This document shows positions 1 through 5,193 of a stretch of DNA of 5,846 bases, one piece after another; position 1 is the stretch's first letter, and every line of letters begins with the position of its first letter. The notes under the pieces are model-generated. The model was not told the DNA's origin. It worked only from the letters and a program-made list of their open reading frames with translations, and did no database searches. The translations under genes and the position numbers were made by a program. Origin of the DNA: an uncultured Pseudomonadales bacterium (lineage in GTDB: Bacteria; Pseudomonadota; Gammaproteobacteria; Pseudomonadales; IMCC2047); contig CAMYKE010000110.1 of NCBI GenBank assembly GCA_947258895.1, positions 1-5,846 on the forward strand. The letters are read 5' to 3'.

Positions 1-414
1 CGGCCGTACCGGCTTATTTACCCGCTTGGGTGGAGGCTCTGGCACTTTATCCGGTACCGCCGGCGGCGCATCGACTCGCGCGCGTTGCTCCGCTATCAGC
101 GGGGTTTTGACCGGCTGTTGTCGGGGCACAGGGGCTGGCACCGGAGCTCGCTCCACCCTCTCCTTCGCCTCTGGCTTTGGTAGAGGCTCTTCCATTGGCT
201 GCGGCGCTGGCATTGGCCGCGGCTCTGGCATTGGCTGCGGCGCTGCGACCTTCGGCCGCTCCGCCCGGAGTTCCCGGTCCAGGGCAGCGCTCTGAACCAG
301 GGAAAAGATAGCTGCCAGGCACAGGCCGAGAATCGCGAAAAAACGCATCACGTCGGTGTGCAAGGTTTCGGTGTCCGCAGATTCTTGCTGCGGATAGCGC
401 CAGTGGAATCTCAT
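1..414 (-). CDS. TolR/ExbD/TonB-like single-pass protein with proline-rich arm (3' end outside window)
   Basis: This frame is open from ATG 414 through the left edge; 138 residues are visible. A cytoplasmic N-terminus of about 20 residues precedes one membrane helix (about 22-42, VMRFFAILGLCLAAIFSLVQ). The helix starts with Asp21 in TDVM, which aligns with the IDVM of TolR, whose Asp carries protons. From residue 57 on, the chain is Pro/Glu/Lys/Arg-rich (for example PEPRPM and EEPLPKPEAKE), like the extended periplasmic arm of TonB, and includes a hexapeptide repeat. The start is well supported: AAGGA at 425-421 lies six nt upstream, and the ATG overlaps the TolQ-like stop as ATGA. A different frame on this strand (505-47) is also open but is Ala/Gly-rich, begins inside the TolQ-like gene, lacks a helix and is a shadow. 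Role inferred: partner of the TolQ-like ring that transmits motion into the periplasm. The C-terminal domain that would identify the target is off the window. Confidence 0.75.
   Translation of the reverse strand, partial: MRFHWRYPQQESADTETLHTDVMRFFAILGLCLAAIFSLVQSAALDRELRAERPKVAAPQPMPEPRPMPAPQPMEEPLPKPEAKERVERAPVPAPVPRQQPVKTPLIAEQRARVDAPPAVPDKVPEPPPKRVNKPVRP
193..246 (-). repeat. Three imperfect 18-bp tandem repeats encoding a Pro-rich hexapeptide
   Basis: Three consecutive 18-bp units (plus strand starts at 193, 211 and 229, each beginning CATTGG and ending GCTGC/CTGG-like) differ at only a few bases. In the TolR-like frame they encode about P-x-P-Q/R-P-M repeated three times within the proline-rich arm. 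The unit length keeps the frame, so the arm can lengthen or shorten by six residues per unit. Confidence 0.85.
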
Positions 415-1079
415 CCGCTGTCCTTGTCAGTGGTGTCGGTCTGTCTGTCCAACAGCGATTCGATCCGCCGCAACGCAGCCAGATTTTCGCTGGCGTCGCG
501 CTCAATCGTCCGGATATAGAGTGCGTTCAGTTCCCGGCCCAGCAGGATCGACTTCAGAGTGCGCATTAGATATCCGCCAATGCCCCCGACAATGGTGGTA
601 CTCAGGGCCAGCAGGATGCCGCCGTCCACCATGCGCTGCAGCACCGCGAAGGCACCCTGGTTAGCAGCCGCGCCGGGATCGCCCAGGGCGTACAGCAGTG
701 CGTCCCGCATGCCGATGGCGGTCCAGATCACTCCGATTCCGAAAAACAGGCTGGCGCAAAGATCCAGCTGCTGTTCGTGCCGTACCACCTTTTCCAGCTC
801 GGGCGGTTCGACGGCCAGCAGGCGTCGCAGGCGGTTGAGCTGCAGGACGTAGGCGAGCAGCACGGCGGCGAAAGGCAGTACCGAGCCCTGGAGGTTGCGG
901 CTGGCCATGGACCATGCATCATTCAGGACGGGTGCAAGACGACCGTACAGGGTAACCGTACCCTCGGTGCCCAGCCATAGCATCGGCGTCAGCATGGCGG
1001 CAAATCCGATGACTGCGCCCCATGCCAGCCCTACGAGGAAACCGCCGCGCGTTGCCCCTGTCGTGATCATGGCGATCAC
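411..1079 (-). CDS. MotA/TolQ/ExbB-family proton channel protein (222 aa)
   Basis: A predicted inner-membrane protein with four hydrophobic helices at about 12-37, 65-82, 107-130 and 152-172. A short charged cytoplasmic loop follows the second helix, and a charged helical tail occupies 173-222. Helices 3 and 4 align by eye with TolQ helices 2 and 3. GIGVIWTAIGMRDAL corresponds to TolQ GLFGTVWGIMHAF, and MVDGGILLALSTTIVGGIGGY corresponds to [20 protein letters not shown]. This places Thr120 and Thr161/162 at the conserved pore threonines of TolQ. In this family such a protein forms a pentameric ring around TolR/ExbD/MotB helices and converts proton flow into movement. The start is either GTG 1079, overlapping the lipoprotein stop as GTGA, or ATG 1070, in frame nine bp on; AGGA at 1086-1083 is 3 or 12 nt away respectively and does not settle it. 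Its stop overlaps the next start as ATGA. It is not a close match to canonical TolQ, ExbB or MotA. Confidence 0.8.
   Translation of the reverse strand: MIAMITTGATRGGFLVGLAWGAVIGFAAMLTPMLWLGTEGTVTLYGRLAPVLNDAWSMASRNLQGSVLPFAAVLLAYVLQLNRLRRLLAVEPPELEKVVRHEQQLDLCASLFFGIGVIWTAIGMRDALLYALGDPGAAANQGAFAVLQRMVDGGILLALSTTIVGGIGGYLMRTLKSILLGRELNALYIRTIERDASENLAALRRIESLLDRQTDTTDKDSG
421..425 (-). promoter_or_regulatory. Ribosome binding site for the TolR-like gene, inside the TolQ-like gene
   Basis: AAGGA on the minus strand, six nt before ATG 414, lies within the last codons of the TolQ-like gene. Together with the ATGA stop/start overlap it shows that this frame, rather than the competing open frame through the same DNA, is the translated one. 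Confidence 0.75.
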
Positions 1080-1633
1080 ACATCCTGGGTGCAGGCCAAT
1101 TCGACCGCGTCAAAGACCAGTTTCATATCGCTGTAGTGGCGCTGAGCCTGACGGAAACGGGCCTCGTCATCCAGAATCTCCAGCATTCCCTCGCGCTTGT
1201 GAGACAGTTCCTCGCGCATCGCGGCATAGAGATCATTTTTCGCGCGCAGTGATGAACAGCCGCTGCGCGGCTCCGATTTCACCGAATAGAATTCAGGATC
1301 GAAGTACTGGCTGAAGAGCTCCTGACCCTGCCGTTTCGAGATAATGCCCAGATCGATAGCCTGCCGGACCAGTTGCGCGAAACGCTCTTCGTTCTCCGGT
1401 CCCGGTGAACCTTTGGCCGCGTGCAGGAGCTGTTCCCGGTACTCGCCCCAATAGTAGTGGCAACTGCGGTCTTCCAGGTTGTCCTGGGCCTGGGCAAACA
1501 GGCGGTCCACATTGCTGGTGGGCGACAGCCGGCAATGATCAGTAGTGTTAACCTGCTGCTGAGCACAGGCGGCGAGAGTGACGAGCAGGGCCGCGAGGGC
1601 GCCGCGAGTCAGGATTTTCAGCATTGTATTCAT
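1076..1633 (-). CDS. Predicted outer-membrane lipoprotein, cysteine-rich (185 aa)
   Basis: From the ATG at 1633 the protein begins with a short basic n-region, a hydrophobic stretch (GALAALLVTL) and the lipobox LAAC with lipidation at Cys23. Residue +2 is Ala, not Asp, so the Lol rule predicts sorting to the outer membrane. The mature part (about 163 residues) is predicted to be helical, rich in Glu, Arg and Gln, and has four further cysteines (in DHCRL, RSCHYYW, SGCSSLR and ELACTQ) that could form two disulphides. There is no OmpA-type peptidoglycan-binding motif, so it is not Pal, and I do not recognise the family. The start lies 27 bp after the preceding gene. Its TGA overlaps the GTG of the TolQ-like gene as GTGA, pointing to coupled translation and a functional link with the membrane channel pair. 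Confidence 0.85.
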   Translation of the reverse strand: MNTMLKILTRGALAALLVTLAACAQQQVNTTDHCRLSPTSNVDRLFAQAQDNLEDRSCHYYWGEYREQLLHAAKGSPGPENEERFAQLVRQAIDLGIISKRQGQELFSQYFDPEFYSVKSEPRSGCSSLRAKNDLYAAMREELSHKREGMLEILDDEARFRQAQRHYSDMKLVFDAVELACTQDV

Positions 1634-1641
1634 GATCCGGT

Positions 1642-1646
1642 TCTCC
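1642..1646 (-). promoter_or_regulatory. Ribosome binding site deciding the lipoprotein start
   Basis: The minus strand reads ATGGAGAACCGGATCATG. GGAGA at 1646-1642 stands 8 nt before the ATG at 1633 and overlaps the earlier in-frame ATG at 1648, which itself has no Shine-Dalgarno. The downstream ATG is therefore the better start and removes five residues (MENRI) before the signal peptide. Confidence 0.75.
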
Positions 1647-1660
1647 ATTGCGTAGGGGGA

Positions 1661-2506
1661 TTACTTCACCAGCAGGTCGCTATAGGTGTCCAGCTGAGGC
1701 GGCGTCTCAAGGCCCACCTCCAGAATATCTTCGCTGCGATCGGTCTCGCCCCAGAGCAGGGTCTTGACGTCGGTCACGGTGGCACTGATTTGGTCGGTGA
1801 GTTCACCCCATTCCAGCTCCAGCACCAGCTCGGTGCTCTGGGAGCCGATCTCGGCCTCGATCAGGTCAAGGAAATACAGTGACTGCTTGGAATCGAGATA
1901 GATCTGCGAGGCCAGCACCGGCAGGGCGTCCGACTGCCTGCCGCCGCGTTTTACCAGTTCGTAATAGCGCGAGAACATCTTGCTCAGCTTGCCCTGGCGA
2001 TTACCGCTGGTGCCGGGGTTGTACAGTTTCTGGTTGCTGGCGGAGCGGCCGGCCAAAATGCGCTGCACATCCGCGGGTGTCATCTTGCGCCCGATTTCCG
2101 AGCGCAGGCTGGTACCCATGGAGGAGGCGGTGGCGTCCAGGGAGCTGCGCATATCGGGGATGCTTTGCTGCATCACATCAAGCATCCCCTTATAGGTACC
2201 GCGTATGGCTTTGCGCAACTGCACGCAGCCCTTGTCTTCGCTGTTTTCACAGTTGGTGCTCTCGTAGGCCTGTTTCTGCTTATCCAGTTTGGCCACCACC
2301 TCATACATGCCGTTTTCCATGTCGCGGGCTGCGCGGGAGGTTTCGCTCAGGTTTTCCACCACAGAGGTCGGAAACAGGTTGATCTTCGGCCGGGTCTCAC
2401 GGGCCTCGTGGGGCAAGGCATGAGCCAGGGTTTGGGTGAGCGCCAGTGCCCAGCCACAGGCCATGGCAGCAGCGCCCTTGTTGGTCATTCGGTTGAGGGG
2501 GTGCAT
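1661..2506 (-). CDS. Exported helical protein of unknown function (281 aa)
   Basis: I do not recognise this family. A signal peptide is visible: basic start, hydrophobic core within GAAAMACGWALALTQTL, and an AHA cleavage site at about residue 30. The mature protein is predicted to be periplasmic and mostly alpha-helical. Charged heptad-like stretches run at about 45-84, 95-145 and 175-250. Cys86 and Cys94 (CENSEDKGC) could form a small disulphide loop. There are no further membrane segments and no known catalytic motif. The ATG at 2506 is supported by AGGAGA at 2518-2513, six nt upstream. That ribosome site overlaps the TAG stop of the transglycosylase gene, leaving 10 bp between the genes. 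Cys16 is not in a proper lipobox (AMAC), so I call it secreted rather than a lipoprotein. Position between a transglycosylase and an outer-membrane lipoprotein suggests a structural or adaptor role, by inference only. Confidence 0.85.
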   Translation of the reverse strand: MHPLNRMTNKGAAAMACGWALALTQTLAHALPHEARETRPKINLFPTSVVENLSETSRAARDMENGMYEVVAKLDKQKQAYESTNCENSEDKGCVQLRKAIRGTYKGMLDVMQQSIPDMRSSLDATASSMGTSLRSEIGRKMTPADVQRILAGRSASNQKLYNPGTSGNRQGKLSKMFSRYYELVKRGGRQSDALPVLASQIYLDSKQSLYFLDLIEAEIGSQSTELVLELEWGELTDQISATVTDVKTLLWGETDRSEDILEVGLETPPQLDTYSDLLVK

Positions 2507-2516
2507 GTGGGTTCTC

Positions 2517-3680
2517 CTATAGATAGAGGTTACTCTCGGCTTGCTGATTCAGGGTTGCGAATCCGGCGGCTCGAAGCGCGTGAAGAGCCGCGCGCCGCTC
2601 GGCATCGTTTTCATACAGCAGCACCACGGCGTGATCGCCCAGGGCCTCGCTCTGCTGCTGCAGGTTGAGTTCGGGGAGCTGGTCGCGAAGAAAAGCGAGG
2701 TAGTCCCGGGCACGATAGGGCTGGTTGAAAGTCATCACTACCAGATGACCGGCGTCCGGCAGCGCCGGCTTGTCGATGAGCTCGCTGGTGGGGATATGCT
2801 CGCGGCCCAGGATACGCTGCAGATGCTGGAAGATGTTCTGGCTGTACCAGCGCGCACCTTCCGGCACACTCCCGGCGCTGATACGGCCGGGGCCGTAATT
2901 GTAGGCAGCCACCATCAGGTGGTAGTTGTTATCGTAGCGCTCGGACAGTTCCGTGACATAACGTGCCCCCGCATCCACGTTCGTGCAGGGATCGTACAGG
3001 TCCGCTTCCCGGTGAATACCGAGGTGCTTGCTGGTCTGCGGCCAGCGTACCTGCATCAGGCCCACGGCATCGGCAGCAGAACGCGCAGCGGGGTCGAAAT
3101 TGCTCTCCCCGCTGGCGATTGCCAGCAGCAGAGACTCGGGAAGATCATAGCTGGCCGCCGCCCTTTGGAAACAGGCCCGCCAGGGAAACTCTCCCTCCGG
3201 CTCCAGACTATCCTGCTGGTTCGCGTAGGTCGCCCAGCGCTGTTCCAGGCTGGGTGCGGCCATTTCAGCCATTTCAGCCATTTCAGCCATTTCAGCCATT
3301 TCAGCCATTTCAGCCACTTCAGCCACTTCAGCCAATTCAGTGACTTTGGCCGGCTCGACAAGGGTACGCTCTGCTGGCGCCACGGATGGGATCGGGTCAG
3401 CGGTTGTGGTCAGGGGTTCGGGGCTTGTGGAGCGCGGCGCGTCGGCCACTGGATGCCGGGGCGCCTCGACCACCCCCGCGACTACCCGCTGCGCGCGCGG
3501 CACGATTTTTTTCAGATCCTCGTAACTGGCATGCGAGGCGACCTCCTCGATCCGGGCAACCACCTGAGGATGTTGCGCCACCGCGTCCCGCAGGCGTTCG
3601 GAAAGCTGCTCCCCGTAGAGCACCGCAAGAATGGCTGCGGTTACGATTCCCAAAATGAATCCGCTCGTGGTAGACATCAT
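2517..3680 (-). CDS. Membrane-anchored SLT-family lytic transglycosylase with repeat linker
   Basis: Predicted to cleave the MurNAc-GlcNAc bond of peptidoglycan with 1,6-anhydro-MurNAc formation, in the periplasm. Numbered from the ATG at 3680 (387 aa; the ATG at 3677 gives 386), an uncleaved hydrophobic anchor spans about 7-23 (GFILGIVTAAILAVLYG). A helical then Pro/Thr-rich spacer follows, then nine E-X-A triplets at 115-141, then the SLT domain at about 166-290. Family motifs are intact: catalytic Glu192 in SGESNFDP (codon 3107-3105), GLMQV at 207, NVDAGARYV near 234 and AYNYGPGRI at 259. Two Cys (170, 232) flank the catalytic core. A C-terminal region (about 312-376) has two strand-helix units (HLVVMTF and HAVVLLY, each followed by a helix), perhaps a peptidoglycan- or partner-binding domain of ferredoxin-like fold, by inference. 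It lies in the middle of the operon, 10 bp from the gene on each side. Family assignment is firm; the physiological role is not known. Confidence 0.93.
   Translation of the reverse strand: MMSTTSGFILGIVTAAILAVLYGEQLSERLRDAVAQHPQVVARIEEVASHASYEDLKKIVPRAQRVVAGVVEAPRHPVADAPRSTSPEPLTTTADPIPSVAPAERTLVEPAKVTELAEVAEVAEMAEMAEMAEMAEMAEMAAPSLEQRWATYANQQDSLEPEGEFPWRACFQRAAASYDLPESLLLAIASGESNFDPAARSAADAVGLMQVRWPQTSKHLGIHREADLYDPCTNVDAGARYVTELSERYDNNYHLMVAAYNYGPGRISAGSVPEGARWYSQNIFQHLQRILGREHIPTSELIDKPALPDAGHLVVMTFNQPYRARDYLAFLRDQLPELNLQQQSEALGDHAVVLLYENDAERRAALHALRAAGFATLNQQAESNLYL
3258..3338 (-). repeat. Nine-unit 9-bp in-frame tandem repeat (Glu-X-Ala) in transglycosylase linker
   Basis: Read on the minus strand, nine consecutive 9-bp units encode ELA, EVA, EVA and then six EMA triplets. 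The units differ at the middle codon (TTG, GTG, GTG, ATG x6), and the last unit ends GCC instead of GCT. The six EMA units are otherwise identical, suggesting recent expansion by slippage or unequal crossover from the older ELA/EVA end. The unit is a multiple of three, so copy-number change alters linker length without breaking the frame. Because the unit contains no stop in any frame, it also keeps all six frames open, producing long spurious open frames on the other strand. Confidence 0.97.
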
Positions 3681-3682
3681 GA

Positions 3683-3689
3683 CTCCTCC
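3683..3689 (-). promoter_or_regulatory. Strong ribosome binding site deciding the transglycosylase start
   Basis: The minus strand reads AAAGGAGGAGTCATGATG, a near-perfect anti-16S match. It lies immediately upstream of the tandem ATGs at 3680 and 3677 (4 and 7 nt from GGAGG). This rules out the longer open frame from an ATG at 3710, which would overlap the preceding gene by 20 bp and place this site inside the coding region. Confidence 0.85.
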
Positions 3690-3690
3690 T

Positions 3691-5052
3691 TTACATTTCC
3701 CAACGTACATAGTCGATCACCTTATGGCCCCGGCTGGAAAACTCCTCAAAGCCATCGAGGTCGAGGAATCCGGCACACTGACGCATGCCATACCAGGGAG
3801 TCGGGCGATGTTTGGCGCTGCGGACCACCAGACGGCGAACCACTCTGTCGCCAGCCTCGATGATGCCCTTGAGCGTTCCATAGCGGTCATGCCGGTAGAA
3901 CCTCGGCCGCGCAACGCAATGATTGAAGTGTCCCCCGGAAAGAAAAAAGGAATACTCGATGGGCCAGTCCGCACGATTGCCGATGGTCAGGGTGACCTCG
4001 AGGTCCGCCTTCGAGCCCGGTCGGTCGGTCTGCATGGAGTGAAGCAGTTCTACATCCAGGTACGTCAGGGGTTCGCCCAGGTCCGCGGGCGGCGCGGCCC
4101 TTCGCTGGGAGGGTTTTATCTCGGACGGAGGTAAGGGAAAGTCCGCGGCAACCCTTGCGGGCCATTGCAGGCCAGCCACCTTGAAATAGGTAACCGCCTG
4201 TACCGGGGCCAGCGTTGAATTGCGCGGTTTTCCCGCAAGCCACAGCTGCCAGGTGTCCTCCATGAAGGGCTCGACACGGACTTCCATGCGGTACTCGGCG
4301 CTCTCATCGGCAAAGCCGATCTCGCGGTACGCACCGAGCATATGTCGGCTGGCATTGACGGTGTCTGCAAAAACGGCGGGCAGGGCAGCTTCCCGGGGCC
4401 AGTGAAGGCTGAGCCGGGTCCGCACCTGGGGCCGTAAACTGCAGGCCAGTTGCCGACTCAGTTCCTGCGCGGCAGAGGCAACCGCAGACTCCGGCCAGGG
4501 GATCGCCAGACTGCCGCCGGCCGGATGGTGTTGAGCCGGTTTCGTTAACTGGGCCCGTTCTTTGGAAGAGAGTCTGCCCCGCCACTGCCAGGAGACTGCC
4601 TGTGCCGTCTGGTCGTGCAGGTCGACCAGTGCGATTTCCACTTCGCCGGTGGCGCCTTTTTGTGAATGGGTGCGCACCTGAAGCAGATAATGGGCGAGCG
4701 GCTTGGCCTGGCAATCGAGTTCATCGATGGACAAGGGTATCGTCGTGGCGAGCGGCAGTCCCGGATCTGGTTCCACCAGGTGGATGGTTTCCAGGTCAGT
4801 GAGATTTTTTACCAGCCGGGCGACGATGGCCTCGCTGAGGGCATCCCCGGACACTCCGGCTATCTGGATCCGCTGCTTGAGGTAGCGGGGATGCTGTCCC
4901 AGCATCTCCCGGAGCGCGGGGATGGTTTCCCGGTTCAGCCAGTGCGACACCGAGCCGCTGGAGGCGGCCCTTGCTTCAGAAAACCAGAGCGCCAGCAGGA
5001 TCAGCATGGCCAGCATACGGGCGGTGGTGGTTTTGTAAGCCTGTTCGCTCAT
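3691..5052 (-). CDS. Exported two-domain protein of unknown function (453 aa)
   Basis: I do not recognise the family. The first about 29 residues form a Sec signal peptide: basic start, hydrophobic MLAMLILLALWF, and an ARA-A cleavage site near residue 29/30. The precursor is 453 aa and there are no later membrane segments, so a periplasmic location is likely. Residues about 55-165 (LSEAIVARLVKNLTDLETIHLVEPDP, then AHYLLQVR and EVEIALVDLHDQTAQAV) have the alternating pattern of CsgG/FlgO/LpoB/TolB-N-like domains, but this is resemblance by eye only. After a proline/arginine-rich linker near 305-325, residues about 328-453 look like a beta-sandwich with Cys379 and Cys426 that could form a disulphide. 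The ATG at 5052 follows only a weak GAG Shine-Dalgarno at 5 nt. It is the first gene of the tight run; its TAA lies 10 bp before the transglycosylase start, with the next gene's ribosome site between them. Confidence 0.85.
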   Translation of the reverse strand: MSEQAYKTTTARMLAMLILLALWFSEARAASSGSVSHWLNRETIPALREMLGQHPRYLKQRIQIAGVSGDALSEAIVARLVKNLTDLETIHLVEPDPGLPLATTIPLSIDELDCQAKPLAHYLLQVRTHSQKGATGEVEIALVDLHDQTAQAVSWQWRGRLSSKERAQLTKPAQHHPAGGSLAIPWPESAVASAAQELSRQLACSLRPQVRTRLSLHWPREAALPAVFADTVNASRHMLGAYREIGFADESAEYRMEVRVEPFMEDTWQLWLAGKPRNSTLAPVQAVTYFKVAGLQWPARVAADFPLPPSEIKPSQRRAAPPADLGEPLTYLDVELLHSMQTDRPGSKADLEVTLTIGNRADWPIEYSFFLSGGHFNHCVARPRFYRHDRYGTLKGIIEAGDRVVRRLVVRSAKHRPTPWYGMRQCAGFLDLDGFEEFSSRGHKVIDYVRWEM

Positions 5053-5193
5053 GATTTCTCTACCAGGGACATTTCCTGTTCATGGACCTCCAGCTTACAC
5101 TCGGGGCCTGAATGAATACTGAACGGAACTGACTAATTTCCCCTCGCAAGTCCTGTCCGCAGTGCGAATCGGCCGGGGTAGTGGCGAGAGAAG
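5053..5193. other. Intergenic gap upstream of the six-gene run
   Basis: This 141-bp interval separates the kinase stop from the start of the exported 453-aa protein and is the largest non-coding stretch here. It is the natural place for a promoter of the downstream genes. Its middle (about 5108-5145) is noticeably more AT-rich than its surroundings and holds the CTGAA repeats listed separately. Reading towards the genes I found no good TTGACA/TATAAT pair with 16-18 bp spacing, and no hairpin followed by a T-run behind the kinase gene. Transcription from the kinase operon into the next gene therefore remains possible. Confidence 0.6.
5108..5133. promoter_or_regulatory. Phased direct repeat CTGAA/CTGAA/CTGAC, possible regulator-binding site
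   Basis: On the plus strand the pentamer CTGAA starts at 5108 and 5119, and CTGAC starts at 5129, giving 11- and 10-bp steps, about one helical turn. OmpR/PhoB-family response regulators (the partners of PhoQ-type kinases) are known to bind tandem direct repeats with about 11-bp periodicity. The repeat sits 56-81 bp upstream of the ATG at 5052, a plausible operator distance. It does not match the enterobacterial PhoP box (GTTTA-N5-GTTTA). Short repeats of this kind arise by chance, so the functional reading is a guess. Confidence 0.25.

Noticed and set aside
47..505. 152-residue minus-strand open frame, Ala/Gly-rich at its C-terminus
   Set aside because: It begins inside the TolQ-like gene, has no membrane helix or ribosome site and is low-complexity. 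The frame from ATG 414 has a Shine-Dalgarno, an ATGA overlap, a TolR-like helix and an Asp in the right place.
411..1079. Zorya-type anti-phage defence, because of the MotA-like protein
   Set aside because: ZorA has a long cytoplasmic tail and is accompanied by a peptidoglycan-binding ZorB and by nuclease/helicase genes. The tail here is only about 50 residues and no such partner genes are visible.
2455..2461. Lipobox at Cys16 of the 281-aa exported protein
   Set aside because: The sequence AMAC does not fit the lipobox consensus and the preceding hydrophobic stretch is too short, whereas a normal signal-peptidase I site (AHA) follows further on.
3681..3710. Longer start for the transglycosylase at ATG 3710
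   Set aside because: It would overlap the preceding gene, has no ribosome site, and would place the strong AAAGGAGGA signal inside the coding region; the ATGs at 3680/3677 fit better.
2541..3863. 440-residue plus-strand open frame with a Ser-His-Phe repeat
   Set aside because: It is antisense to the well-supported transglycosylase. Its repeat is only the complement of the Glu-X-Ala tract, and it stays open because the 9-bp unit has no stop in any frame.
5105..5160. Sigma-E-like promoter suggested by GGAACT on the plus strand near 5125
   Set aside because: It points away from the operon towards the 3' end of the kinase gene and has no matching -10 element that I could find.
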